64,000 nucleotides of DNA from GCA-2794515 sp034436155 (GTDB lineage: Bacteria > Chloroflexota > Anaerolineae > Aggregatilineales > Phototrophicaceae): NCBI GenBank assembly GCA_034436155.1, contig DAOTVP010000038.1, positions 1 through 64,000 of the forward strand, written 5' to 3'. Numbering within the stretch: position 1 is the first letter of the stretch; each line of letters begins with the position of its first letter. Both the position numbers and the translations under genes were made by a program. Below are positions 42,566 through 51,955 of this stretch, piece after piece. The notes beneath the pieces are model-generated. The model was given only the letters and a program-made list of their open reading frames with translations, was not told the DNA's origin and did not search any database.

Positions 42566-43759
42566 GTGCCAGATTTATTTTATAAAGCAAAGACGTTCAC
42601 CGAAGCAAAAGATGCGATGGAGGTAGGGATTTACCCCTATTTTCGCGCTTTGAGTGATACCGAAGGGACAACAGCCCACTTTGAAGGCAAAGAAGTGGTG
42701 ATGATTGGGTCGAATAATTATTTGGGGCTGACGACAGACCCGCGTGTTCGTGAAGCGGCGGCGGAGGGCATTCGCCGTTTTGGGACGAGTGTTACGGGGT
42801 CGCGGTTTTTGAATGGGACGCTCGAATTGCACCTCGAACTCGACCGCCGATTGGCGAAATTTGTCGGTAAAGAGGCGGCGTTGGTCTTTTCTACGGGGTA
42901 TCAGACCAATTTGGGCGTGATCTCCGCGCTGGTTGGCAAAGGCGATTATGTCATTATTGATAAAGATGCCCATGCCTGTATTGTGGATGGGTGTCGTTTA
43001 TCGTTTGGCGAGATGAAGCGTTTCCGTCATGATGATATGACCAACCTCGAAAAAATCCTCGCCGAATTGCCCGAAGAAGCGGGTAAATTGGTGGTGGTGG
43101 ATGGCGTGTATAGCATGGGGGGAGATGTCGCCCGCTTGCCCGAAATTGTCGCTATCTGTAAAAAATATGGCGCACGGATTTTGGTGGACGATGCACATGG
43201 CATCGGCGTGACGGGGCGTGGACGTGGCACAGCGGCACACTTCAACCTCACTGATGAAGTCGACCTCATCATGGGGACATTCAGCAAGAGTTTTGCCTCG
43301 ATTGGTGGATTCATCGCAGGGAGCGAAGAAGTGGTGCATTATATCCAGCATCGCGCCCGCACGATGATTTTTTCGGCGGCGTTGCCCGCGCCCAATGTGA
43401 TGGCAGTTATGGCGGCGCTCGATATTATCGAAAATGAGCCTGAACGGGTCGATAAAGTCTGGGAAAATGCCGAGTACATGCGGAATGGTTTGAAAAAATT
43501 AGGCTATAACACCGGTCCCAGTAATTCGGCGATTGTGCCTGTCATGATTGGTGATGATTATCGCACCGCGCTGGCATGGCACGCGCTCATTCACGAAGGC
43601 GCATATACCAACCCCGTGATTCCGCCTGCCGTGCTACCGAATCATAGCCTGCTCCGCACCAGTTACATGTCTACCCACAAAAAAGAACATTTAGACCGTG
43701 CGTTGAATGCGTTTGCGATTGTGGGCGATAGGCTCGATTTGATTAAAAACGGGGCGTAA
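42566..43759 (+). CDS. alpha-oxoamine synthase family enzyme (serine palmitoyltransferase-like)
   Basis: 397-residue PLP enzyme that condenses an amino acid with an acyl-CoA. PLP-lysine motif GTFSKSFASIGGFIAG; SNNYLGLTTDP, GTSVTGSRFLNGTLELH, STGYQTN and DDAHGIGVTGRGRGTA are typical. The TFSKSFAS form of the lysine motif is characteristic of bacterial serine palmitoyltransferases rather than BioF or 2-amino-3-ketobutyrate ligase, which have GTLGKALG-type sequences. A sphingolipid role is therefore likely but unproven; no other sphingolipid gene is adjacent. GTG start with TAGGAG eight bases upstream. Confidence 0.8.
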   Translation: MPDLFYKAKTFTEAKDAMEVGIYPYFRALSDTEGTTAHFEGKEVVMIGSNNYLGLTTDPRVREAAAEGIRRFGTSVTGSRFLNGTLELHLELDRRLAKFVGKEAALVFSTGYQTNLGVISALVGKGDYVIIDKDAHACIVDGCRLSFGEMKRFRHDDMTNLEKILAELPEEAGKLVVVDGVYSMGGDVARLPEIVAICKKYGARILVDDAHGIGVTGRGRGTAAHFNLTDEVDLIMGTFSKSFASIGGFIAGSEEVVHYIQHRARTMIFSAALPAPNVMAVMAALDIIENEPERVDKVWENAEYMRNGLKKLGYNTGPSNSAIVPVMIGDDYRTALAWHALIHEGAYTNPVIPPAVLPNHSLLRTSYMSTHKKEHLDRALNAFAIVGDRLDLIKNGA

Positions 43760-43774
43760 TTTTGAGGATAACAT

Positions 43775-43863
43775 GGGCGGATAGACGGTTATGCCTAATC
43801 CGCCCGTACCAAGTTATGGACTCGTAGGGGTGGATGAGCGCCGTAAGGCGCGTATATCCACCC
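43775..43863. repeat. paired family-H hairpins in a convergent gap
   Basis: Hairpin 43775-43805 (arms GGGCGGAT/ATCCGCCC, inner region altered) and, in opposite orientation, 43828-43863 (arms GGGTGGAT/ATCCACCC, inner stem GCGCC/GGCGC). Spacer 22 bases. They lie between the convergent oxoamine synthase and RND genes. Confidence 0.85.
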
Positions 43864-43897
43864 TATTTTTATCCCATTTTAGTGATAAGTTACATCA

Positions 43898-46800
43898 TTA
43901 ATCGCCTGCAGGTTGTGGCACAGGTGTGCCGATAGGACTACGGCGAATCGATAAAATTTTGTGTAACGGATGCAAGATGCTGAACATCACAGGGGTGACG
44001 ATGAGCGTCAGCAACGTGCTACTAATCACGCCACCAATCACCACGATGCCCAATTCTGCCGCGATAATCGCGCCATCCGATAACCCAACTGCCAACGGTG
44101 TCAGACCGATGATGGTGGTCAGTGAGGTCATCAAAATCGGACGCAGACGACGACCGCCTGCCTCGACAAGGGCTTCTTTGAGGGGCATGTTGCGTTCCGT
44201 GAGGTTGGCACGCACGCGGTCAATCAACACCACCGCGTTAGAAATCACCAAACCGAACAGCATGAGCATACCTGTCAGCGCGGGGATACCCAATACGCGG
44301 TCGGCGAGGGTCAGACCAATCGCCGCGCCAACGGGGGCAACGACAATCGCAAAGATAATCGCCAACCAATAGGTGAATGATTGTACGCTGAGGATGAGCA
44401 ACACGACCATAATCATAATGGCAATACCCATCGCCGCGAACAAACTCACAAAACCTTGTGTTTGGAGTTCGCTTTGGAAGCCTCGACTCACGCTGATATT
44501 CGGGTTATTTTGGATTTCGGGCAAAGCTCTGACGGCTTCGACCGCTTTGGTTTGCACACCGATGGTGTCTTCTGTTTCTAAATCACCACTATACGAGAAG
44601 GCAGTTTGTTGATTCACACGGATGAAGGTTGACGATGCGCCGTTGCCGTTGGAGGGGTCTACAAAATTGCTCGTCACATTGGCGATACCTTCAATGCCGT
44701 TCATCGTTTCGATGATGAGTGGGTTAAGTTTGGCTAAATCTTCCGCGGGTCCCGATACGACCAACGACAATCCACCAAATCCGCCCCCTGTCGAGAGAGA
44801 TCCCGCCGTGACGGTGACATGCTCTGCACCACCAAAAATACGTTCTGCATTGGCGCGGATGTCATCCAGATAAACATCGGCTTCACCCGGTTGCAAATCG
44901 AGCAAAATGGTGATGCTGGCTTGATTTTCATTCACACTATTCCCACCGATGAGCGCCGCAAATCCAGACCCGCCACCGACCGTCACTTGGACATTTTTCA
45001 CCACTTCGCGGGGCAACGGACTTTGTGTATTGAGATATTCTTCAAATTCCGTCACCAAGCGATTGGTCTCTAAAATTTTGACCGATGTATCGAGTTCGAC
45101 ATCAACCGCAATTTGTTGTTCGCCAAAATCGGGGATGAAGGCGAATGGACGTTGGCTAAACAAATAGCCCGCGAAGCCAATCGAGAATACTGCGAAGGCG
45201 ATGATTGCCAATTTGCTACCCGCCCCACTTAAAGCCCATTTGAGGACGGGCAGATAGAATTTTGCCAACCAAAACGGACGGTCTTCGTTGGGCGTGTCGT
45301 TGGGTCCGATGAGGAAAAATGCCAATGTTGGGATGACGGTAATCGCCACCACGAAAGACCCAATCAGCGAGTACGTTACGGCTAACCCGAAGGGCATGAA
45401 GAACGCGCCGATGATACCGCCTGTCAAGCCAAGTGGCAAGAATACCACCAGAGCGATGAGGGTGGCTGTAAAAATCGCCGCCGAGACTTCGCGTGTGCCT
45501 TGAATGATGACTTGTTTTTTATCGCCACCTTGTTTGAGTTGATTGAAGATATTTTCGAGTACCACAATCGAGTCATCGACCACACGACCCACAGCGACCG
45601 CTAAGCCCGATAGCGTCATGATGTTGAGCGTCAGTTGGGCGGGGAATAAGTTCAAAATAAATTTGAACAATCCTTGCAATGCGCCTTCGTTTTCGGCGAG
45701 TGGCAATACCACCTCGCGTAATGCAGGGGATATCCAACGCATACCGATGAGCGCAATCATGATCGAAAGTGGGATGCTCACGGCGATAACCAGGGTTGTA
45801 CGCCACGATGGTTTGGGGAGTGTCCCACCAGAGAAGGCGATGAATAAGCCTGCGAAGAACCCAAGAATTGTCAAGACGCGCAGAATGGGGTCGGCGTTAT
45901 GGAAGGCTTGCACCCAGTCATTGCCCGCATCGGCTAAACCGATATATAACAAGCCGATGAAAAGCACGGCTGAGGCAATTGTGAGCATAATCCCGACAAT
46001 CCTACGCCCCTTCATGCTCCAATCATCGCCACCCAAGAAAATCAGGATGATGATGATGGCGAATAACGCGCCAAAAATACCATCGCGTGCCACACCGTTG
46101 ATCGAATCTTCCACGATAGTAGATTGTTCAAACACGATACTGGTGCTGATGTTGGGGTTGGCTTCGTCTAGTTGACGCATAATGGCATCGACTTCTTTGA
46201 ACGTAGAGACGGTATTGGCTTCCCCCGTTTTCGAGACAGTCACGAATAGGCTAGGATTGCCACTGGTGCGGGTGATTTGGGTATTGGGGATGAATTCCAC
46301 CTGTGTGGCACGCGCTTGAACTTCTTCTGGGAGCAATGCCAACAAATTGGCGGGTAAATCGCGCACGGCACGCGCAATCAGACCATCAAAAGCGGTGGGA
46401 TCTTTCTCCAAGACGAATTCAAACGCCGCTTGTGGCATATTGCCAAGCGCCGCTTGGGCTAAGTTTGCGCCTTGTGCGCTCCCATAAAAGCTGTTGATGA
46501 GGTCGCTGGCGTTGCTAATCGGCAAACGACCACACGAGGCGCTCAGTTCCACCGTTGTCGGGAAGATGAGGTTATCGGCAGATGCCAATGGGATGCCACA
46601 GAAATTGGCGAAGGTTTCCCATTCAGGATTGAGGTCGGGACCTTTTTCGATATTGCTGGTCACAACGGGGGGCATATTCGCCGTTGCGATGGTGATGATG
46701 TCATCGGTTGCATCGGCATCGTAGACTGCGCTGAAGGCTTCATCTTCGCGGATGGCTTCGAGCGTGGCGGGATCGAATTCTTCTAAAATGCCCCGATTGA

Positions 46801-48808
46801 TGGTTGCGTAAAAATCAGCCTCTTCGGTCGCCCAATAGCGCACCAATTCGGGCGCGATGCCATTGAACAAACGACGGGCATATTCGGGATAGGCTTCGTT
46901 AATAGTGTCGTAAATTTGATTCAACACCGCAGAGGCGCTACCATCACCCAAACGAAGCACATCCGCACCATTTACCAGTGGTGTGGTGCTAAATTGCGGT
47001 TGCGCCGTCAGGGTTGCCCATGAATTGGGTAGGGCAGGCACAGATTGGAGCGCGATGGCATCGGCAACCGCCTGAATTGCTTTTACGTCATCTGATAACG
47101 CTTGTAACGCCACCAAATTCATCCGCGCAAAGAAATCGGGTTGCTTATCGAGGATGTAATTGGCGACATTGACATCAATGGTCGCTAAAACAGGCGCGAG
47201 AAAGCCCGCCGCTTCGGGAATATCCAACGCCAAATTAATCACTTCTGGAAAGCCCCCCCCTGGTAAATTGGGATTGAGCAAATCGGCGGCGTTATTCAGG
47301 GTGATTGTGCCACCCGCTTGGGCGCTGAATTGCGAGGCTAATAAGCGCCACATAGGGGGTAGGGCAGGCGCATCGGGATCGGCGAATGGATTTTCGAGCG
47401 CAGGCGTTTCGGTGGCTGGGGTGACAATCTCATCGGTGGGGATGATGATTTCGCCCGTACTCGACACGCTATACACCACCAACGGCAAATCGGCAAAGCT
47501 GAACGAAATCAGTTGCGGATAGGGGATGCGCCACTGGCTGGGCAATGGCACGGGGGCGGGTGTTGCGCTTTCGCCTGTCAGGGTTTCTGCCAGTTGTAAC
47601 GCCGCTAACCCCTCTTGGGCAAAGGCATCCACGACTGTGCCATTGGCGATGAGCAAATCTCGAATATCGGCAGGGAGCGCAACCAGTTGTTCGCCTGTGA
47701 AATAAGTTGCCATGCTAGGGGCAATTTCTAACATGCGTTGCACATCATCCAACGTCAAATCATCGGTTTGGTTGAGTGAACTGACAATGCGCCCATTGCT
47801 ATAAAAATTATTGATGACACCCGCGATAGATGTTGTGAGGGTGGCGCTTTCTAAAATATCATCGGCGGTGCTGAAACGGGTTTCCGTTCCGTCTACAGTT
47901 AAACGCCAGCTATCGGGTAAGGCGGGGGCGGTGGTTGGGATGATGATGACGCTTTCGGTAGCGAGCGATGCTGCGGTTTCGGCGTTCAATTCGCCCAATC
48001 CAAGCCGTTCAGAGACGACCGCCCATACTTTGGGCGAGAGGCGCAATAACAAACTTTCTGGATTGGCACTGGCAACAGGGGCAGGGGTGGCTTGTGCCTC
48101 CATACCATTGGTTTCTTCGGGCAAATCTTGCCCCCCGCTCACTGAGACATTACCAACCGTTTCTAAACCGCCAATTTGTGGCACAATCTCTTTGTTGACC
48201 AACAATTCGAGCGCATTTTTGGCATCGGTGCTTTGGTCAACACGCCCCGCCAGATAAATCACGGCTTGGCGGATAGCATCTTCACTCAGGGTTGCCCAGA
48301 CATCGGGTGTGAGTTGAAATAAGAAATTGCTATCGGCTTGGGCGAGATACAACACGACTTCGGGCGATAATTCCGCTAATAATTGTGACGAAAATGCCAG
48401 TGGATTTTCACCCGCGGGGGCTTGTAACACGCGCTTGGGCAACCATACACGGTCGATTGCGGCGAGGATGTCGGCGCGTAAGGCTTCCTGATCTTGACCA
48501 AAATCGTTGGCAGCGGTGATGAATGCCCCTGGTACCGTGCTGGTTGTCGATTCCAGATTGATGATTTCTGGAATTTTGACCAGTTCTGCTTCGATACGTT
48601 TTGTGAGGATTTCCATGACCTCTTCGCTGGTCATGCCGTTGGCTTGTGCCAAAATAAAGGTTTGCGGAAATTCGATGGGTGGTAATAATTCTTGTTTTTG
48701 TGTGACTGCCGCTTGCACACCCAACACCATCAAAACGATGACGAACATCAGGGTTAGGTAACGCAAACGAAGCGCGAGTGCTGTGATACTACCAAAAAAT
48801 GCTTTCAT
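43898..48808 (-). CDS. giant RND-family transporter with 870-residue external loop
   Basis: 1636 residues, against about 1040 for AcrB-type pumps. After helix 1 (YLTLMFVIVLMVLGVQAAV) comes an extracytoplasmic region of about 870 residues before helix 2 (near 905-925), where AcrB has about 300. It contains tryptophan-marked repeats (PALPDSWR, PLPSQWR, ALPPMWR, ALPNSWA, LNPEWET near residues 300, 425, 485, 594 and 730), each followed by an ADxL segment. The transmembrane core is intact, with the proton-relay motif GRVVDDSIVVLENI. Extra helices are inserted between helices 2 and 3. As no outer membrane is evident, it may export lipids or drugs across one membrane. Confidence 0.88.
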   Translation of the reverse strand: MKAFFGSITALALRLRYLTLMFVIVLMVLGVQAAVTQKQELLPPIEFPQTFILAQANGMTSEEVMEILTKRIEAELVKIPEIINLESTTSTVPGAFITAANDFGQDQEALRADILAAIDRVWLPKRVLQAPAGENPLAFSSQLLAELSPEVVLYLAQADSNFLFQLTPDVWATLSEDAIRQAVIYLAGRVDQSTDAKNALELLVNKEIVPQIGGLETVGNVSVSGGQDLPEETNGMEAQATPAPVASANPESLLLRLSPKVWAVVSERLGLGELNAETAASLATESVIIIPTTAPALPDSWRLTVDGTETRFSTADDILESATLTTSIAGVINNFYSNGRIVSSLNQTDDLTLDDVQRMLEIAPSMATYFTGEQLVALPADIRDLLIANGTVVDAFAQEGLAALQLAETLTGESATPAPVPLPSQWRIPYPQLISFSFADLPLVVYSVSSTGEIIIPTDEIVTPATETPALENPFADPDAPALPPMWRLLASQFSAQAGGTITLNNAADLLNPNLPGGGFPEVINLALDIPEAAGFLAPVLATIDVNVANYILDKQPDFFARMNLVALQALSDDVKAIQAVADAIALQSVPALPNSWATLTAQPQFSTTPLVNGADVLRLGDGSASAVLNQIYDTINEAYPEYARRLFNGIAPELVRYWATEEADFYATINRGILEEFDPATLEAIREDEAFSAVYDADATDDIITIATANMPPVVTSNIEKGPDLNPEWETFANFCGIPLASADNLIFPTTVELSASCGRLPISNASDLINSFYGSAQGANLAQAALGNMPQAAFEFVLEKDPTAFDGLIARAVRDLPANLLALLPEEVQARATQVEFIPNTQITRTSGNPSLFVTVSKTGEANTVSTFKEVDAIMRQLDEANPNISTSIVFEQSTIVEDSINGVARDGIFGALFAIIIILIFLGGDDWSMKGRRIVGIMLTIASAVLFIGLLYIGLADAGNDWVQAFHNADPILRVLTILGFFAGLFIAFSGGTLPKPSWRTTLVIAVSIPLSIMIALIGMRWISPALREVVLPLAENEGALQGLFKFILNLFPAQLTLNIMTLSGLAVAVGRVVDDSIVVLENIFNQLKQGGDKKQVIIQGTREVSAAIFTATLIALVVFLPLGLTGGIIGAFFMPFGLAVTYSLIGSFVVAITVIPTLAFFLIGPNDTPNEDRPFWLAKFYLPVLKWALSGAGSKLAIIAFAVFSIGFAGYLFSQRPFAFIPDFGEQQIAVDVELDTSVKILETNRLVTEFEEYLNTQSPLPREVVKNVQVTVGGGSGFAALIGGNSVNENQASITILLDLQPGEADVYLDDIRANAERIFGGAEHVTVTAGSLSTGGGFGGLSLVVSGPAEDLAKLNPLIIETMNGIEGIANVTSNFVDPSNGNGASSTFIRVNQQTAFSYSGDLETEDTIGVQTKAVEAVRALPEIQNNPNISVSRGFQSELQTQGFVSLFAAMGIAIMIMVVLLILSVQSFTYWLAIIFAIVVAPVGAAIGLTLADRVLGIPALTGMLMLFGLVISNAVVLIDRVRANLTERNMPLKEALVEAGGRRLRPILMTSLTTIIGLTPLAVGLSDGAIIAAELGIVVIGGVISSTLLTLIVTPVMFSILHPLHKILSIRRSPIGTPVPQPAGD

Positions 48809-49118
48809 GTGAGGCGTAGCTCCAAGATTGATATGTGGTTAACAACGTTTACATTATACGCCTGTTATATAGGGGGGTGTCAATGAGGTTTGTTAAATTT
48901 TTCTCAAACGCTAATTAAATTTTTTGAAATGATGTCATTTTGAATGAAATCGGGTATTTATGAAAATGGTGTTATGCAGATATATGTGTCAAAATGCGTA
49001 TGACGGGACGATTAGCCCGCAGGGCGTATATCGTCCCATAACTAACAAACAGATTTATGTCTGTACGGACGTGCTTCTGCACGTCCTCACTTCTGCGCGT
49101 TGCCAAATCAATATTTAT
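48809..49118. other. 310-base gap between RND and L,D-transpeptidase genes
   Basis: Holds the leader of the RND gene (48809-48960, AT-rich, no clear promoter chosen) and the hairpins listed separately at 49005-49086, followed by a truncated copy of the short-hairpin sequence (CACTTCTGCGCGT near 49088-49100). No ORF of note. Confidence 0.7.
49005..49086. repeat. family-H hairpin plus short GGACGT hairpin
   Basis: Hairpin 49005-49037 (arms GGGACGAT/ATCGTCCC, inner stem CCC/GGG around GCA) and the short hairpin 49067-49086 (GGACGTGC, loop TTCT, GCACGTCC) preceded by TGTAC. The combination repeats that at 24624-24765, with the inner bases of the short stem changed on both sides. Confidence 0.85.
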
Positions 49119-50186
49119 CTACCGATACGGCGCACTATGATACACCCATACGGCGGGACCGTAGTCTTCAACATTCAACGAGACAAACGATTCGTATTCT
49201 TCTGCCACCCACCGATACAACCAGTGGGCATCGGTAATAGACAAATTGACACAACCATGACTACGGCGAAATCCGAAACCATCGTGCCAATATGCCCCGT
49301 GTAAGGCGCGTCCTTGATCAAAATACATCGTCCAAGGGACTTCTTCGATGTGGTAATAATCATCACCGACCACGCCACCCGTCATATCATCGCGTGTTTT
49401 GCGGAAATAAATATGATACATGCCTTCGCGGGTTTGCCATTGTGGGAGACCACTGGCGATGAGTGTGGCGAAAATCGGTTTGGTGTCTTCGTATACGATC
49501 AGCACTTGCTCGAACAGATCAATGCTAATCCACCGCTCGGTGTCAATTTCGGCGGGACGGTCGAGTGGGGCGACCTTGCCGACATGCCGTTGGTCAATCC
49601 ATTTATCTACGCCAATCTGATACCATTCCCAACCATCCACCATGACCGATGAAAAAATGTGGAGAAGGGTATAACGGCGGATTAATCCATTTGATTCGGC
49701 AGGCGATCCACCCGGTTCTTTGCTCGGATACACATTATTCAGCGACCATGCGACTGGATATTTGGGGAATTCCCCCTTCAGAAAGATGCCCGTAAATGCC
49801 GATACAACCGCATTAGAATCTTGAAGGATGTCTTGACGCACCCATTCATTATTGTTGATTCGCACCCAGCCATCGCGGACTTCGAGGGCAGTGACGAAGT
49901 TAAAGCCCGCCTCTTGCATCCGCACGAAGTTGCCATTAGGGGCATCAAAGACTTCCATTCGCCCATTGACGCGCATATAACGGCGGTCATTGAGCAGGTT
50001 ATAATCGACTGGAAGACGTTCAAAGAGCGGTGGGGCATAGGCTAAAATTTCATCGGCAGATAAACCGTAGGCTTGTGATGATGAACAGCCGTCCAGACAA
50101 TCTTGTGTATGTGCCGATGACAACGATGCGAGCGCCAAACTGGTGATGAGCAAGATAAAACAGGTGAATAGGCGTATTTTCGGCAT
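49119..50186 (-). CDS. L,D-transpeptidase (YkuD) family protein
   Basis: 355 residues with an N-terminal signal peptide (FTCFILLITSLALASLSSAHT). Two SH3-like stretches (about 70-115 and 150-200) precede the C-terminal YkuD domain, whose catalytic motif is HGAYWHDGFGFRRSHGCVNL with the SHGC cysteine nucleophile. Such enzymes make 3-3 cross-links in peptidoglycan or attach proteins to it, outside the membrane. AAGGA precedes the ATG. Divergent from the SH3b protein gene, which probably also acts on the cell wall. Confidence 0.9.
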   Translation of the reverse strand: MPKIRLFTCFILLITSLALASLSSAHTQDCLDGCSSSQAYGLSADEILAYAPPLFERLPVDYNLLNDRRYMRVNGRMEVFDAPNGNFVRMQEAGFNFVTALEVRDGWVRINNNEWVRQDILQDSNAVVSAFTGIFLKGEFPKYPVAWSLNNVYPSKEPGGSPAESNGLIRRYTLLHIFSSVMVDGWEWYQIGVDKWIDQRHVGKVAPLDRPAEIDTERWISIDLFEQVLIVYEDTKPIFATLIASGLPQWQTREGMYHIYFRKTRDDMTGGVVGDDYYHIEEVPWTMYFDQGRALHGAYWHDGFGFRRSHGCVNLSITDAHWLYRWVAEEYESFVSLNVEDYGPAVWVYHSAPYR

Positions 50187-50431
50187 GGCATATATTCCTT
50201 AGTCAGTTATTTTTGGGCAATACCATATAGGTATATTGGGTTATTGGTAATTCACTTGTTTTTAGGTTAACATCAAACCACCGTGCATGACAACCACGTT
50301 CACCCTACGCAAGCCTAACGGTTGGTCAATTGTACGAATTTGATAATTTGAATTGCCGTATTTTGAATTTGGGCTATACTTAACACTTAATCGGCGTTTT
50401 TGTATGCGTGTACCTCAGCAGGAGGAAAGAA

Positions 50432-51865
50432 ATGCGTTTATCTAAAAGATTTTTCGGGCTAGTGGCGCTCATTGTGTTACTCAGCGCGACCATTAGTAGT
50501 TCTGTTTGGGCGATTGAAGTTGAAAAAGAACAACAATCGCGTTATGTCACCCCTGTACTCATTGTGAATGTCAGTTTCATGAATGTGCGTAGCGGTCCAG
50601 GGACAGAATATGGCGTGGTGCTCACCGTTCCCGGTGGCACAGAATTGCCTGTGTTGGGTGTTGCACGCGATTTGGTGTGGTATCAGGTGTCGACGGTTGT
50701 CGGTGCGGGTTGGGTGAATGTCGAGAATACCATCCCGCGTGGCAATTTTAGCCGTGTACCGTATGTTGCCGCGCCTCCCCTCACGATTGAAAATGTGATT
50801 GGCACGACCACCACGACTACGACCACCACAACCACCACCACGACCAACGCGGTGAGCATCGGTGAGCGCGATTGGGGTGTTGGCATCCTCGCCTCGCATT
50901 TCACACGCACTCAACCAGATCCCAATGCTGTGACATTGGGCGAAATTATGGTAGATCCCAATGGTATTTTCCCCTTGTTAGATGTAGTTGGGAATGCAGG
51001 GTTCTTGTGGCTCAAAATTGATGTCCCCAATTTGGGCATTGTGTGGGTAGAGGGTCCAAAAACCTATTTCCGTCCATTTGCCTGTCCAGGATCGGGGTAT
51101 AGCGTTGCCATTTTTAACAATACGGTTTATCCCAACCCAGGTCCTGATGGTAGTGGTACGCTCGATGGCAGTGTCGCCTTCGCCGCGGGCTTAGAAGCCT
51201 ATATCATCGATACCCGTAGTGGTTTTTATAAAGTAGAATTCCAAGACGGTTCAACGGGTTGGATTCGCCCAGAAGAATTTAGCACCCGTCCACAACTGAA
51301 TAGCCCGTATTGTGATGGGCGCGTTGTCACCAGCACAACCAATGGCGCGACTAGCACAACCACCACCTCATCGGGTCCGACTGTGGTACGGTCTGCGGCG
51401 CGTGTGATTATCAGCACAGGCAATTTGAATGTCCGTAGCGGTCCTGGGTCACAATATGCGTCGATCGCTGTTGTTTCGGGTGGTACAGAATTGGATGTTA
51501 TTGGCTTTGCGCCCGATAGTGTGTGGTATCAAGTACGCGGTAATTTTGGTGTCGGTTGGGTGAATAGCGAATTCACCATCTTCCGTGGCAACGGCAGAGG
51601 CATCCCCATCATTCGTGATTTTAGCAATGCCCAACTCGCCCGCCCATCGGCGACCATCACCAACGCGGTGACGCTCTACGCCGCGCCGAATGTCACACTT
51701 GGCACGATTGGCGCGTTATCGGGTCCGTTGGATGTGTTCATCGTGGCGCGTACCCCATCTTCAGATTGGGTACAAGTCGAAAGCCCCATCGGTTTCGGTT
51801 GGGTACAATCGGGCTTGGTGCGCCTCAATGGTGATTTGAGCCTCGTTCCCGTTGTCGGTGGGTGA
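50432..51865 (+). CDS. secreted protein with SH3b domains and threonine linkers
   Basis: 477 residues: signal peptide (RFFGLVALIVLLSATISSSVWA), a first SH3b domain (VSFMNVRSGPGTEYGVVLTVPGGTELPVLGV), a linker with 14 consecutive Thr, a central domain, a second Thr/Ser linker, another SH3b domain (GNLNVRSGPGSQYASIAVVSGGTELDVIGF) and a third SH3-like repeat at the C-terminus. SH3b domains bind peptidoglycan or peptides outside the cell. No catalytic domain is seen. ATG 50432 follows AGGAGGAAAG. The threonine run is coded by an irregular ACN tract at about 50803-50846. Confidence 0.88.
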   Translation: MRLSKRFFGLVALIVLLSATISSSVWAIEVEKEQQSRYVTPVLIVNVSFMNVRSGPGTEYGVVLTVPGGTELPVLGVARDLVWYQVSTVVGAGWVNVENTIPRGNFSRVPYVAAPPLTIENVIGTTTTTTTTTTTTTTNAVSIGERDWGVGILASHFTRTQPDPNAVTLGEIMVDPNGIFPLLDVVGNAGFLWLKIDVPNLGIVWVEGPKTYFRPFACPGSGYSVAIFNNTVYPNPGPDGSGTLDGSVAFAAGLEAYIIDTRSGFYKVEFQDGSTGWIRPEEFSTRPQLNSPYCDGRVVTSTTNGATSTTTTSSGPTVVRSAARVIISTGNLNVRSGPGSQYASIAVVSGGTELDVIGFAPDSVWYQVRGNFGVGWVNSEFTIFRGNGRGIPIIRDFSNAQLARPSATITNAVTLYAAPNVTLGTIGALSGPLDVFIVARTPSSDWVQVESPIGFGWVQSGLVRLNGDLSLVPVVGG

Positions 51866-51902
51866 TACTATCGTCCCAAATAGATAGCAAAACTATAAAC
51901 GG

Positions 51903-51927
51903 AGGGCGCATAAACACTTGCGCCCTT
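51903..51927 (+). terminator. terminator after SH3b gene
   Basis: Stem AGGGCGCA / TGCGCCCT with an eight-base loop followed by a TT-rich stretch, between the SH3b stop and the TPR gene. Confidence 0.7.
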
Positions 51928-51955
51928 TGTGCGTTTGATAAAGGATAACCTTCTT

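Noticed and set aside
45543..46175. 210-residue plus-strand frame inside the RND gene
   Set aside because: Antisense shadow of the conserved transmembrane core, Ser/Thr/Pro/Met-rich with no motif.
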